64,000 nt of DNA, taken from assembly GCF_029227915.1 (NCBI RefSeq), contig NC_079878.1:18230001-18294000 (forward strand). The letters run 5' to 3'. The notes below the pieces were generated by a model that was not told the DNA's origin, searched no databases, and saw only the letters and a list, made by a program, of their open reading frames with translations. This stretch comes from Hydractinia symbiolongicarpus (lineage: Eukaryota; Cnidaria; Hydrozoa; Anthoathecata; Hydractiniidae). Shown here piece by piece: positions 21,401 through 36,400 of this stretch. Position 1 is the first letter of the stretch, and every line of letters starts with the position of its first letter. A program made the translations under genes and the position numbers.

Positions 21401-24400
21401 GCAGTTTGAGTTGTATCTTCCAAGTACAATTCATCTAGTCTTTTCAGTATCAAGGTAACACCATTTTCACCTTTGATGCTGTCAATGTTTAGTTCCAGAG
21501 CTGTCTCTCTTGCTTTACCTTTAAGTGACAGATCTGGGGGTAGGGGGGTACACCGACTTTTCACTGGAAAAATCACATTTTGCCACTTATTTTATCTGGT
21601 ATTGTAGATCAAAAAAGTTTCTTTTATCAGAACTCTTGATTTAAAGGCAAGTTAAGTGCATATATAAAATAAATTGTAGATATCAAATGTTTGTAAGATA
21701 CTGTTATTTTCAGTTATATTTAGATGTCCATATGATATCCAATATGATTTAAGATGTTGTTTGACTTGACTTTTGTGTAAGTCACTGAGTCAGAAACCAA
21801 CAGCTTGTTTTGTGGGCCCTTTAAAACCATCCCATTGGGAAAAAAATTGTCTGAATAAAAATAACTAATATCAAATTGTTTTTATCTATCAAAAAAAACA
21901 AAAGAAGCATAGAAATCATAGTCTTGCTGTAAAGTTATGAAAGTTGAAAATTGGTGTAATTTGTTCAGTATTAAACACACAGCCATTTGAAGCTAAAAAC
22001 TATATATGGGGTATTTTTCTTGAATCGATTACCTGATGTTGTGATTGTAAACTAGCCGTTTTTAATTTGACTTATCGTTTGTGAGCACCTAATTGGATTC
22101 GTGATTTACAGCACAGCGAGAAATCGCATTTGACAGGGTGAAAGATCCTGAAAATTTTAAAAAACTTTTTAATGTTTAAGCTACATGTAAATCTAAAACT
22201 TACTTACGTAGCCAGTCTTTGTTTAGTACCTTAGGGCTAGTTATAGATATAGCTAGCTATAAGTGAGAGTCTCACTATACGTAAAAATTTAGCAAACTAG
22301 CTAGCTAAATATTTATCCATCATATTGCCTTTTTGTATCCAATCATGAGTGCATGTTCTTAATCATGAACTTGATCAGGGTGGCTTCCACTACTTTAACA
22401 TACACTTCTGGAAAAAGACTCCTAAGTTGCCATCTTTCTGTCTTTGGCTATAGATATAGCTGTATATTTCTGTGATAACTGTATTGTTGAATCAGCCTAG
22501 AGCCTGATTATATAAAGTGATTGACTTGTTTGTGGCTTGCGGCTCAGCGTAATTAATTAGTCATCTTGCATAATAGTAGACCAGTATTAAAAATCTCTTT
22601 GACATTATATGAAGCGAATCAACTCTCCAAAAGCTAGCTAGCTTATTTCCCAACTCAGGACGAGTTGGTTCAGTGAGTTACCTTTACCTTTGTGGTAAGG
22701 ATAACCCACTAAATCAACTGATGAGTTGATTCAGTGGGTTGACTGATTCATATAAATCAATTTGGCCAGCCAGTGCTAGGTTGAAAAAGCAAAATCATGT
22801 GTATTGCAAACAAAAACAAAAAAAGATAAACAACCATGTTATGTTTTTTAAATTTCTTATCAGTTATCAAAATATGTAAGTATTTTATGTATTAAAGGAA
22901 TTTGGCTGAAGCAAAGACAAAAACAGGAAACCATAGATTTGAATTTGCAATGTGATGACAGAAAAAAGTTTTACTTTTATTTATATAATTTTTACAGTAA
23001 TGTAATCTTTTATAATAATACAGAGACTGTGTCTGTTTGTAACAGGCAAAGTGGATGTTTTCATTTTCCTTTGATGTTGCCGAACAATGCATGTTTAATA
23101 TGTTAAATTTTCTGACGTTACGGCGCGACGTCAACAACACTACTTTAACACCAATATCCTATATTAAATTAATGAAGCCATTACAGTGCATATAAAACTT
23201 TGAGGCCAAATAACTTGGAGACGAGGTGGTGACGTCAATGATTTTTCACCGAGTGGGTAACTAGGATCACTTAGGACCAATTTGGGTAAGATCCCCAAAT
23301 CCGTTTTGAAATGGACGGGTTGATGACGTCATCAAAAAACCTTCAAACCTTAATATCTCTGCAACCGTTTGTCAAAAGTACATAATCCTATACATTTTCT
23401 TGATCAGCGTTTCAAGATCTATACAATGAAGGCAATAGGTATACAAATTTCTAAAAAAATTTTTTGCTTTTGAGGGGGCCATCCATTGCTGACGTTAGCA
23501 AAATTTTTGAACCCTTACATCTTCTTAACCGTTCGTCAATAGCACATGATCATATACATTTTCTTGATCAGCGCTTTAAGCTCTACACAATATAGTCAAC
23601 ATAAAACAAGGTTCTAATTTATTTTTTGTGAATTGGTTGCTGACGTCATCAAAATTCAAATAACGCTTTTTTTTCATTTTTATCCTGCCTCAGTGGATTT
23701 TCCCACGGGCTTTATGGACTAGTGTTTATATAAAACAAACATGCCAAACATATGAGAATAAGTACATTTTCGTTTTGTTTTGTAGAATTTATTTCTGCAA
23801 ATTTTTTGAAACATAATATGACCTCAATAACTTTTCATAGGCTTGTTCAAATTAAATCAAACTTGGCACACTTATAGAACGTCACAAAAGGAACAAAATG
23901 GTGGCAATAAAGTTTTGCTTACGTCAGCACATTTTCTGTGACGTCATCAAAAGCTTGAAATTTCTTCAAAATGCCACCATCTGCTTAAAATTCAATTACT
24001 TTAGTTCTAGAGAGAATTTTTGCATTCTGTTTGAAGTTTCTGATAGCTAAATAAAAGTCATTTAACATATCTTCTGGTTTTTAATTAGATCGCCTGAAAA
24101 GTTGCCAAAAATTGCCCGAAAATTCGGCTTTTTCCAATTTTCGGATATAATCCGAAGAAATTGGGAAATCTGATTAATCACATGTTCAAAACATAGAGAA
24201 TGATTCTTCTTGATGAAACAAAGTTGTGTTGTAAGTTTCAAGTTCTAAGGATAATCCTATCAAGAGTTATTATATTTTCCCAGTTATCAAGGTTTCATAG
24301 ATATTTTTAGGGGTAGTTTCGAGTAATAGCCAATATCAAAGCCTCTGAGAGGCATGGGACCTAAAAATGTGGCATGCAGGTGTCTAATAGATAAATACTG

Positions 24401-27400
24401 CAACTCAGTATGTAACATAACCAGGCAACATAGCGTTAGGGTGTTTTTAAGAAAAAACAGTCGGGAGCCGGATTCCCCCACCCCGAACCGAATAGGGTTA
24501 ACACGATGCGGGTTATGCAAAGGTGCAGGTAAGTAAAACACATTGATTGAAATTTTATGCGGGTTATACGAAGGTGCGGGTCATGTGATAGCATCTAGTT
24601 TATAACTCCCTAAAAAAGCTGAGCTGCCGGTTATACGATGTGCGGGTTATATACCAGAGAATACAGTATAATTGTTGTACAGTCTTCTAAAAATGATCTA
24701 TACCATTAATATTTTGATAGTTATATTACGACGAAAAATAATCTTATTTCATGAAATACTTCTGTGTTCTTTTTATTTCCTGTTCAAATCCAGCTTCTGA
24801 AAAAAATTTAATACATACTTTATATTTTGCAAAACATTTTCTACTAATTTTATTTTCAAACAAATTTTTTTACTGCCACAATTATTGGTTTTTACATAAA
24901 AAACTTTTAATGTTATTAAAATGATATAAATTGATTCGCAGGAATAAACTTTTGCGAGATTGGTTGATCCTTCGTCTCCTCCACCGTGAGAGACAAAGGA
25001 TCGAATATGCTCGTTATGTTTATGGAACAAGTTGATGAATAATGAAATAATTTGTTCATTTCGCTAATTAAAACACAAAACATAAAAAGAATCTCCGAAA
25101 GTGTATGACAGATTTAAACCTAATTAAATGGTGTTAAATGGTTTATTAGTTCAACATGATATATTAGAACAGCAACACAATACAATTATAGCAGTAACCT
25201 TCAACTCCATTATAGTTGTAACAAACAGACAAAATTAAGTTTTCTACTATTGTTGACTCATTTAATGTCAATACAATGTCTATGCCAGCAAAGTTCCCTT
25301 CCATCATTGAAAATCCAGGCCGAGCAAAGCAAGTGTTCGCTGTATACGCCGGTATGTATCAAACGTGACAGCCGAATTTCAGTTGTATAATTGAATTGAA
25401 ACTAGATGGACATTTGGATCATTGAACAAGAAAATGAATACACTGTGTTGACAACGTTTCAGGTGTTCATACAGCCATCAAGTCTTTAGTATAACGCTTC
25501 GTTAGCGCAGTATGTATATATATATTACAAAACGTATTAAAACGTGAACAATGGAAAATTACGCCTAATTAAATAAATACAACTGCGCTGACCTGATGTT
25601 ATTATTAAGTGAGGGATTATCACGCAAGATAAAAAGGCTTTCTTTGACATTCCGTCTTTTGACAATTTCAGCATTCTTACACACGGGAATAACATGTTCT
25701 TACGCAGTTCGTATAATTTGTATCAAAAACTTTCTATCGATTTATTAAATCTTCCTTATTATTTTATTTTTAATACAAACTTTTTCTTATCCTCAAAATC
25801 ACCAGTTCGTATAAAGTTTGTATCATTTAAAATAAAGTTTGTATGTAGTTCGTATCATTGCAAAGAAGTTTGTATAAAAATTTGCTTATACTAAGTTTTG
25901 TTTATTAGCTATAATTGGACTATTATCTATAGTCTTTATTTTGAAATTTTTTCAGCAATTATAAAGTTTGTTTCGTTATACGAAGTTCGTTTATTTTAAT
26001 TAGACTTATTATCTAAGGTCTTTAGGAATCGTCTCCACGGCATCATAGAAAGCGAAAATATCGCCGTAGATCGTTTAAAAATCATAAAAGCGGGATAATA
26101 TAAAGCAAAAAGATCGCAGCAGATCGTTTAAAAATCATGAAAACAGGATCCTAGAAGCTAAGAGATCGCCGTAGATTGTGTAGATTGAACCTATGATACG
26201 CAATTTTGCTAGTCTTTTCAAAGAAGTCAACCTTGTATATTTTACTTCTTTTATTTCGGGTTTCGCTTTGAAATAATAATTATCGCAACTATGCCAGTAC
26301 TTTTGAAGTTTGTTTTAAGTATGTACAGCAATTTACATAGTTTACAGTTTGTATCATTTATTTTCATATTTCAAAAATACTTCGTTTAATTCTTTTGTTT
26401 CTGGTTTCGTATTGAGATAATTATGCACAAATACAGTACTTTTAAAGTTCATTTCATGTTCGTATAGCAATTTACTTTGTTTAAAGTTCATATCATTTTT
26501 TTTTGTATTATAAAAAAACTTTGCTTAAGTCTGTATCATGTATTAAAAAAGTTTGTATAAGCATTGTTTATATTTTTGATTTTTAAAGAAGCACTTTATA
26601 TGACATTCGTTTAACGAAACGAAGTACTTTGTAGCGTTCCTATAATTATATGAAAAAACATACGAACATTTTGAGACAATCCCTTACCAAGTTAGTAGCA
26701 AAACCTGTATCAACTGCGCCTTAAATAGGGACTGGGAATGACAACAATAAAATTGCGCCAGCAGAAACGTATTTTTACTCTCAGTCCAGTGCGCATGCTG
26801 CATTTGCAACTTCTTCAGAATTTCTGTATTAAAATTTTAACAAAACATAATAGACCCAGGGGAACGCTAAAAACTCCGCTGATGACCATTATCCCAGCTG
26901 TCATGTCAGCTAAGTTGACAACCAATTTTTGCGATTGAGCAAATGCTAAGATCTTTTATGATAGTTTAATGACGCGGTCAAGGGAATTAGGCGCATTTTC
27001 GCAGAATATCAATAAAACATGAAAACGGTAAATTTTGAACTAGTATCTTAAGTGCATCCTCTTTACCCTTATGACAATTGATGATGAATCTGCCGATCTG
27101 AAGATGAATCTATCTGCTGGATTTACTATTCAAAATGAGCCTGCAAGGGCTTTTCATTTCGTTTTGAAATGACCACAATGCAACAGTACATAGCTTAGAT
27201 ATCGTCAAGTTTTCTTTCAGAATGACTTCATATCGCCATATTTCATTCTGAAGTAACTGGATATTAATACTGGATATTTGTTAATGTTTAAGGCAGAAGG
27301 AAATCTGGCTGAGGAGATTGTAATTACAACAAATGAAAATGAAAAGTATCAATGTGTACTTCCAGTTGTAACAGAGGATGAAAAGGTATGTTGTTTAATA

Positions 27401-30400
27401 AATTTTATGTTGCTTTAATTTAATATGAGAACTTCTGAAGGTTCGCGACTGTTAACTTAAATTAAAACAGGTTTCAGAATTTTTCTAAATTGTTCGATGA
27501 AAAATTCCTTTGTTGGATCAGGTTTGAAGAAATATGTGTGAATGAAATTGCTATTTTATTCCCTTTTGGATTAAAAATGTAATTAATTTTTATACTTTTC
27601 ATGATTTTCTTTACGGGTACATACTAACTTTTGCAAATTACCTTGAAGAATATTTTGCGGGTACTTAATTTTAGGAATTTTTGTATAAAATCTATAAAAA
27701 GTTCCTAGATCCCTTTGAAATTAGGAAAAAGCTAAATCCAACTTGGTTTATCAGCATTGTAAATTTGTTCCTGTGATAAGAAAACTGCAAGGTTCAGTCT
27801 GAATAAACACAAATTCTAATTTTCCCAATCTATCTTTAATGATTGTTCTGCGTGCTTTTTTTAACTTCTCGTTCCTTTATTACATTAAGTGAGTTAGTTC
27901 ATTTTTTAAGGGTGACTTACATACTCCAGGTTTAACATTCGTTTTCCCAATTGACGAGACTTAAATGTTGATTATGTTTGCGCCCTCGCTGAATTGCAAA
28001 TCTCCTACCCAAACGGTTCTGGGCAACATCAATCAGTGAGATGCTTTGAAGTCATAACCTTTTTTATTTTTTCCAACTATCTTTTTTGTGTCGTCCTTTG
28101 TGAAATTTCCCAGGTACTTCAAAAGTCAAAATGTTCTTTGGTCAATTATTCACATTGCAACAGAAGACATGTCCATACCATCAGACCACGGGTTTCCTCA
28201 ACATCCGCAACAGGTTTCAGGATGGCTGAGAAGCTCACTTGTTGGAACCCTGTAAGATAGCCTTATGGATGGTACCCACCTCGATATTGCATTGTTGTTT
28301 TACATTAACCAACCAGGTTTCACTTGCATAAAATAGAACACTTTGGATACATAAGTTGTATATGTGCCCACAAACCTTCACAGACAGACTTGTAGTTGTG
28401 AGAATTGGAAGTACTTTCCTAAAATTCTGTCAGGTTGAGGGGAGTCTAGCAGTAATAGCATCATAACAACCCCCAGTCTGATCAAGGTAGCAAAACGATT
28501 CCAGTTGTACATTGCCACGCTTAACAGGGATATTTCCACTACATTTAAAGCACTTATAATTAATTATTTTTTTAAATGCATCAGTAATACCAGGTAACAC
28601 TTGTGTACCCATTTCTTACAGGCCAAGCATTATATGGATTTGCTGCCAAACCTTTCATAACATGAAACATAGCCTTTTGAATTTTACGTCCTTGTTGGTC
28701 TTTCGTAAGAACTTGGCAGAACCTTGGTCTTTTTCACAATCACTCTTAACACTTTATTTTTAAGCTCACTTTCTTCCAAATTTTCGTTTTAAAGGTTACT
28801 TCCACCACTGATTCTGCAGCCTAGACAAGGTTATTAGTGTATAACAACTCCCATAGACAGCTAACTTTAGACTCCCTTGATAGGGCTTTCACCACATTAT
28901 GAACAGAAGTGGGCTCAAAACACTGGTCTGTCTATTAGCATACATAATTGAAATTGTCTGAATGACCCCCTCTTCAACACCCACTTGTGCAACATCCACC
29001 ACAGCACTTTGCATGACACCTGGTCAAAGGCTCCTTCGGGCCTACAAATGCGAAGTACAAATTCTTCATTTTTCCTGGGTGTTTCTCCTGTAATTATCGT
29101 AAAATAAAGATGACGTCAGTAGTACTGCATCCTGGCATAAATACTAATGTTGAATTGCTCTATGATAACCCTTCCATCACTCGTTTAACTCCTTTCAGGA
29201 TTTGATAAATAGCTTTAGGCATCTATAGTTTTCCCTTTTTCTTTAAGCAGTTTATGATGTAGGTAAGGTCCCAATCCAAAGCTATACTTCTATGCTTAAT
29301 AATTTGCTTAAACAAAGTGGTCAATGCAGTCACCATTTTGTCACCTGTACAAATCATTTCAATCAAAATACCTGAAGGTGCCTTTCCCACTTTCATATGA
29401 TTTATATCAGCACTAACCATTTCCTCATTTGTTTTTATACGGCGACCTGCAGTAGCAGGACTTTTGGAAAGTGTGTTTATCCCAAGAAAATTCTACATTG
29501 AAGAGGTTTTTGTAATGAGTCATCCACACATCCAATTTTGCTAAATCCTGAAATACTGTGTCACCGTTTTGATCTTTGAAATTTTTATACTCTCACAATG
29601 TCACTTTTTTACCTTTTATCTTCTTTTAAACACTAAATTTATTTGATCCTTTCCCCTCAGTTCACCAAATTGCTCTTGTGCCATTCTTGTGCAATATCTA
29701 CTACATTTTTTCTCTCCTCTGCAATTTTTCCTTTTTGTGATTCATTAACAATTTTAATATGTTCCAGTCATTTTTCTTTTTTTATGTTTCCCCAATCTGT
29801 AAGAGAACCAGAAACACCCACTCTAATTATTATTGGCATAAGCAGTGCATTTCAGTCTAGAATAAGAAAGGGAAATAGGGACAGTCAACACTAAAATCTT
29901 TTACAACAACAAATAATATAAACTAAATTGTCAAAAGTGTGATTCCCTGATGAGTATTCTTTGCAAGCCAAGTCAATGTTTTTTATACCACATTATATTC
30001 TTGTTAAGTTTCTCAGATGAGGATGCCCTTTTAATTAAACAATCAGCGATTTGTTCCTTGGATGAGAATGGTTTCATAATAGATTTAATTTCTTAGCTTC
30101 TGCTGGTAATTTAATATTCACGATCTAATGTGAACAATACAGAACTTTCTTTGTATACTGAGTGAAATCGTGTTTTCCTTGAGATAGGCTATTACAGTGC
30201 CATGGGACTTGACACTTCTAGCATAAAATAAATTGTCTAGTAAAACAAAACATAGTCATACATACTTCCTACTGCATCAATTTTATCAAGTTTGTAATGC
30301 AATTTGCCAGGAGTTAGTAACACCTTCAGAAAAAGGCAACAAATGCAATTTTTGTGTGTGGTGAAAGAGTGTTTTAACGCTACTCAAACTCAGCCAATAT

Positions 30401-33400
30401 TTGTTAGAAGAAGTTGCTTTACCACCACGACTAAGGACAACAAAGTCAGAATCAGAATCAAGGCATCTGGTAATGTCCTGTATTTTAGGAACACATATAG
30501 TAAATTTTGAAGTAACTGCACCATCAGATTGAATATCAGTAGTATTTGGTGCCATATGCATTTTCTTGTTATCAAACTCTTGCTCATTGGATGGTTCAGA
30601 TGGTTGAACAAATAACAATGAATCAAATGAGCCACCATTTTTGGTAATGACTTGTTTTTTATCCACACCTAACACGACAGCAAAACATCTCCTTTCTTCT
30701 CAGTTTTGTTTTTAACAATTTTTTCCCCTATTGAGAAAGGTTTTGCTGTTTGCAGTGTGGTTCTCATGCTTTAAGGCTGTTTTTACCTTCTTGACTCACA
30801 CTCTATGTATGTCTTCCTAGCGAATTGGACAGAATTCAAGTGCTCTGTGATCAATTCACTTTAAGTCGATGATTAAGGACGAACGTCCGGAAGGTTAGAA
30901 TTTTATCTAAACACCAACTGATTTAGAATGTATCTGCAGTTGTTATGAAAAGGATTTTTAGCACTGCTTTTCCATACCAGAGCATTTTTCATTGAATATC
31001 CAGTACTATCAATTATTTTCAAAACAGTATTTCTCACTGCTACCGTATGGTGCTTAAAAATGCTATTCGACCTGTACAAACATCAGAGCTCGTTACCTTA
31101 GCTACATCATGGAGTAACTAGTTGAACTCCCCTCCATTATCAGATAAAATTGATTGTTGAAACATGTCGTACAGTACAATAACAATCTCATTGGGATGCG
31201 CAATGTGTTAGCTGTCCTTGGACTTACATGTGCATAATTGTGATTGTTAATTGTTGTTATTGTGTTCTGTTCTTTTAGTTAATTCTTTTAGTCTCGTACT
31301 TTATGTTCGTGTTACTATAGTCTCCTGACAGTTGTCGCTCTGTATTTAATTTGTGTTTTTTTGTGTAACATTTGTGACAGTATGTGTTGCTGTGCTGAAT
31401 TGTGTGGAATTATTGTAGCTAGTAAGTTCTCCGTTTGACTTCTATTGTTTTATGTTTCTTGTCGTTGGTTTATTGTTTTATAATGTCTGGTTTCATTGTA
31501 CGCTTTGTTTAGTGACATATTGATATCCTTAAAGGCTGCCTTATTCATTTCCCCACCAACATTGATCTCCGAGTTCAGAACATTGCTACCCAGTGTCTCA
31601 AAGTTGAATCCATCATTACTTCCTTTCTTTTTAAGAAACTAGAGCAGTAGTGCTTAACACGGCGAATGTCCAGTCATAAGTTGAGAAAGGTTTAAATCTA
31701 TAGCCAAATACTTCTTACTTCCTTAATAAGCATGAACAATTGCTTATTTTAATTGTTACTATATTTTAGGAATGACTTGAGCTTTGCCTATTGCTATCGA
31801 TGGGATGCCCAAATAGTTTGTATAGATTCAGGAGCTACTTTTTTCTTCTGTTCCAATGACTTCCTTGATAAGTCATTTACACTAAATGTTACACTAAATA
31901 GAGCATCAATACTGACAGTATTGGTTACAATTTTTTGTTAAACAACTACAATAGTCGCCAATTGAGGTATGTTGCAGTGGAATATTTTACTAAATGTATC
32001 AACTATATTGTTACAAAGTACAACACACAATTTGCATCTTTTCTTTAAGAGCAGAAATGGAACTTCACAAGCAACCACATCAGTTAGAATGTTGGCAGTC
32101 ATACCAGAAATGTTTACTGGTATATTGCCTTGCTTAAGCGGCAGATAATTTATACTTGGACCAAACTTAAATGACTTTAAGCTTGCACTTTCTTGTAACG
32201 TCTAACCCTTGGATAAGGTATCATGTAACAGTCAAACCAGTTCTTGCCACACACAGTAATAATGTACAGTTAAAAAATTCTGCCATAACTTGCTCAATAA
32301 AGCATTGCTCCACACCTTTTGTAAATCTTGTTGCTTCTGTGAATGCCATTCTGGACAGTCATTCTTAAAAGCATTATAGATATAGAAATATGACATTGCA
32401 TTCCCTGTCTAGACTAATAGAATTTTAAAGATTTCAAGAAGACCAAGATGCTCAATCATGTCCATGTGGGTTATAGCTATGTTTTCTGTCTGAATTCTTA
32501 CCATAAAATATTTCTTGCTCTACTTCCATTTTTGAATCATTATTGGCAGACTGATCATTATCAACTTGGCCATATTGATCATGTATTGCCTTGATCTGTC
32601 TTTTTATGTCAACATATGTTAGAAAAGGAAAGGTAACTCCAGTGAGACCACAGGTAGATTTTGTCAAGTTTTTCAGCAACTGGTAAGCTAAAACAGCTGA
32701 GCTAAAGATGTAATGACTAAATAGCTGACAGGGCTTAAAATCCAATGCCAATTCACAAATCTGACTCACGCTAAGACACCTGCAAGTTATAGTCATGCAA
32801 GTCCATTTCGAAAAAAAGCATAATGTAAATGCACTGATTCTTTTAATTTGAAGAGATCACTATAGTTATTCTAACAAAGTTTTATCCTTTCAGCCCTATT
32901 TTCTTCATTGAGAGGCCTAAATAAGTATTGTTTTCTTTTTTAAAAAAGTAAACTTTGTTTTGAGCATCGGCAATATAATAACAGTTGAAGAATTAGACTT
33001 GTGTAATGTATTTGACGCAAGTCTAAAAAAACTTGCCTGAAATAGGGTCGGATTTTAAGCCCTGGCTGGTTAATAAAAAAAATATCTCCTTTGGAATTTT
33101 GACTTGGTTGGGTATTTTCTCTTGTATATTAACATCACATCAAGTTTTGCTGACGCAGAAACTCTGTTTCTGTTATTGTTAATAACATTATGTAGGATGA
33201 ATAATTAGTCTTGCTTCAAGGTATTAACTCTTGCTTTTTTAGCAACATGGTGACATATCACATGGTCCAAGTCCTGAAGTCTTATTGGCTGATGTTTTAA
33301 TGGGAGATGCAAAGAGATGTACCTATAGGGTATTGAAAATTATTTCAACATTATTACTGTAATGCATGATAATTTTTGACACTGAAAAGTGGAAAATATT

Positions 33401-36400
33401 TAAAATTATGAAGGTGGAAACAAAAACCTGAAGTTAGTCCTATACAGGCCCATCAAAAAAAAGCACTCGCGCAATAAATTGCTTGCCCCAAGCTTGATAG
33501 TTTACTGGAGCAATTTCGAAATATAAACTTTACGAAAAAAGTCGAAAATGTGAATTACCACAGTTCCTTCAACCCTGTACACTGCACAGGGGTTGCTGTT
33601 TTGGCGTGTGGAACAAGCGTAGTAAAAGTTCCAGCAATGTTCACAGTAAAAGTGATTTTGATTCTCTTTTTTACGGAAGAGAAATTTTGGATTGGAATAC
33701 TGGTCTCTCAACACAAGGGTTTGAGTGATTCACATGATTGTTATGGAAAAAGAAGAACTGAGAGAAAAGGTTTCTGAATGAATGATGTTTTTAATTTGAG
33801 ATTCTTTTGACATAATATACTGTACGTTTTGCACAGAGTAATTGGCTTAAAATTACCCATTAACTTAAGTGTCAAATGTTTTATAAGTAGTTGGTTGCCT
33901 TGGTAAATAATAGTTTTCTGTTACACATTTTTAATTGTGAATATCATTTTGTAGAGATATGTTTGATAAAGTAGGCTGATATGTCTACGAAAATTTTACA
34001 TAAAATAAATTATGATTTTAACTCTTTTTAATCAAGTTTGTTAGTTAAACAGAAAAAAATAATCAGAGAAAAAATAGTAATACTACATCACAAAATTTAA
34101 TATCTCAATTTACAATTCATCCAATACCGTTCTTTAACAAGAATTTGTTATCATGTCTGCACTTGTTAATAAGTTTATTTTTTGAATTCCATAATTGTGA
34201 ATCGCCTAGGCAGTTCAATATGATACCTTTCTCATTCAGACATAATTTACAGTAATTAACCCTAGCTTTTGCTTTTGTAATTTTAACAACCTTCCAAACC
34301 ACGTCAGCCTGCTTGGTTTGATCTCTTAGACTCCATACGTAACTTTATAGTGCAGTGCTTTTCAGTACAACTCTTCGAAAACCTCTTTTTTAGAGATGCA
34401 TTTGTTTATCGATACAGGTAGCTGCTTTATCACCATAGATTGGGTTATTGTTGATATAAATTGGGGTGTTATTTGGTTACATATATGGATGATAGGTGTT
34501 CTTTGAGATATTGAATGTCACATAAAAAAATTTCAACGGTTTTAAGATTTGTTTACAAATTTTTTCTATTGATAAGAGTCCCATTGACCTACCTTCCCGT
34601 TGGTGTACTTCGTTAAGTGAATACACAATGAACGATAATTAGTCAACTTTGCTTCCCTTGCGCACATAAAAGCAAGCTGCCTGGGAACTAGGTTGCACAT
34701 GTTGGTGTCGCATTCGGCACTGCCTACGTAATTGCCGACGTTAAATACGAAGATACCGTAGTTGCGTCGGCAAAAAAAATTGCCAACGTAATTTTGTTGT
34801 GAAATTTGAATGAATGCCACGATCAAAAACGGTCTGTGGTATTATGAAGAACGTAAAGTATAGAGAACATTAAAGTCGGCCCCTTTACTTCATGCTGACA
34901 CTTATGCTCGGCTGGTGCATTACATTGAGACTCGAACGAAAGACGGAAGACCATTTGGAACTATGCCACAAGTCAGTCCAACCTTCATCGTCACAGTGAA
35001 TACTGTGAGAAGAGTGCGCACCCATGCAAGTTAAATAAAACCAGAACATGGGAGAGGTTAGGTGTCCTGTACCTTAATACAGCTTTCGGACGAATGTTCT
35101 CGTGATGTAATACCAAAGAAAAAACATGTTGAATAAAGTTTAAAAAATCTTTTTAAAAGAGAAAAGAGAAATCAAATATGTTTAGTAATAATAATCGAAA
35201 AAAATGTATATCGTATTAAAAAGAAGTACAGAAGTTCTGTCTCCCACACGACACAGCAGGCAATAAGCCAGCCCCGCCCTCGGTTTTGTGAGAAGAGATG
35301 TTCTGCGAAGACTCTAACAATTGAGTCTCCTGTACAGTTTTGCCTCATGTTAACCTGTGCCACTGACAAGCATTTTCGAAGCATGTCACCGGCGACTTCT
35401 GCGATATACAACCTAATGAATTCATCTTAAAACATAAAAAGCCAGGTGTTATTACGCAATGTAACGTATTCAATTTCTAAAAATAATTCATCTTTAAAGG
35501 CGCATGTTTTTCATTTAAATTCCGAACTTGAAGTCATTTTTTTCTTTGATTTTTAGTATAGTAAATAATTACTTTATACAAAAGACATTTCAGGTGGGCA
35601 TTATTGAAGCGACTAAAGTGTTTTTGGTGCGTGATTGAAAACGCTGCTCCATTGTCTATATGAAAAATGTATATGAATCAATGGTAAATAAATGTTAAGC
35701 GAGATATTCAGATTGTTATCTATTCTTAATAGTAGATAAATAATTTTTTTGGCGAAGCTAGGAATCGATCGCCGGTCAGTCTGACCGCTCGTAACGTGAT
35801 CCTGACGGTCAATTAACAAAATTCAGCAGTCAGTGACTGTTGTCCGGCCGTTATTTTAAGCACTGAGTTGTTGTGTTTTTTAATTGCCTGATAAATAACA
35901 AAAGGAAAGCGATACATACATACACTGTATTAAACCATATTAAAATTATTTTCCAATAAATGAGAAGTACACCCAAAATGTTTGTCAAAAGTTTAGTACA
36001 ACCATGTTAACTTTTGTATACTGGATTAACAAAATTATTCATGCAGACTAATCAAAACTGCTAACGTAAAAATAAGAAGATTGTGAAAAAATAGAAAACG
36101 TTCTTACAACTGTCAACTCTAAAGTTTTAAGAAAAGCATATCAACTATATGACAATTTATAAACCACCCTAAGAACACTGCAGGCGGTGTAAATCAGAAC
36201 AAAACGGAAACAAAGCTAGCGATTAGTGTTGTTGCTCATTCTAAATTACAGCCCTTGTCCTTTAGTCTAAGTCATTCCTGTTTAGTACAGATTGTATATC
36301 AGATTGTATTGAGACACTCGAACAGTCGAGAAAAAAATGGTTTAGTCATACTCTTGCAAGCACTTTGTGAGAGAATGAAGATAAACATTGCCCATCGACT

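Noticed and set aside
31753-31941. Plus-strand frame containing IDSGAT, like a retroviral protease active site
   Set aside because: The surrounding plus-strand frame has no other protease or gag features, and the minus strand here carries the copia-like relic; the motif is probably chance.
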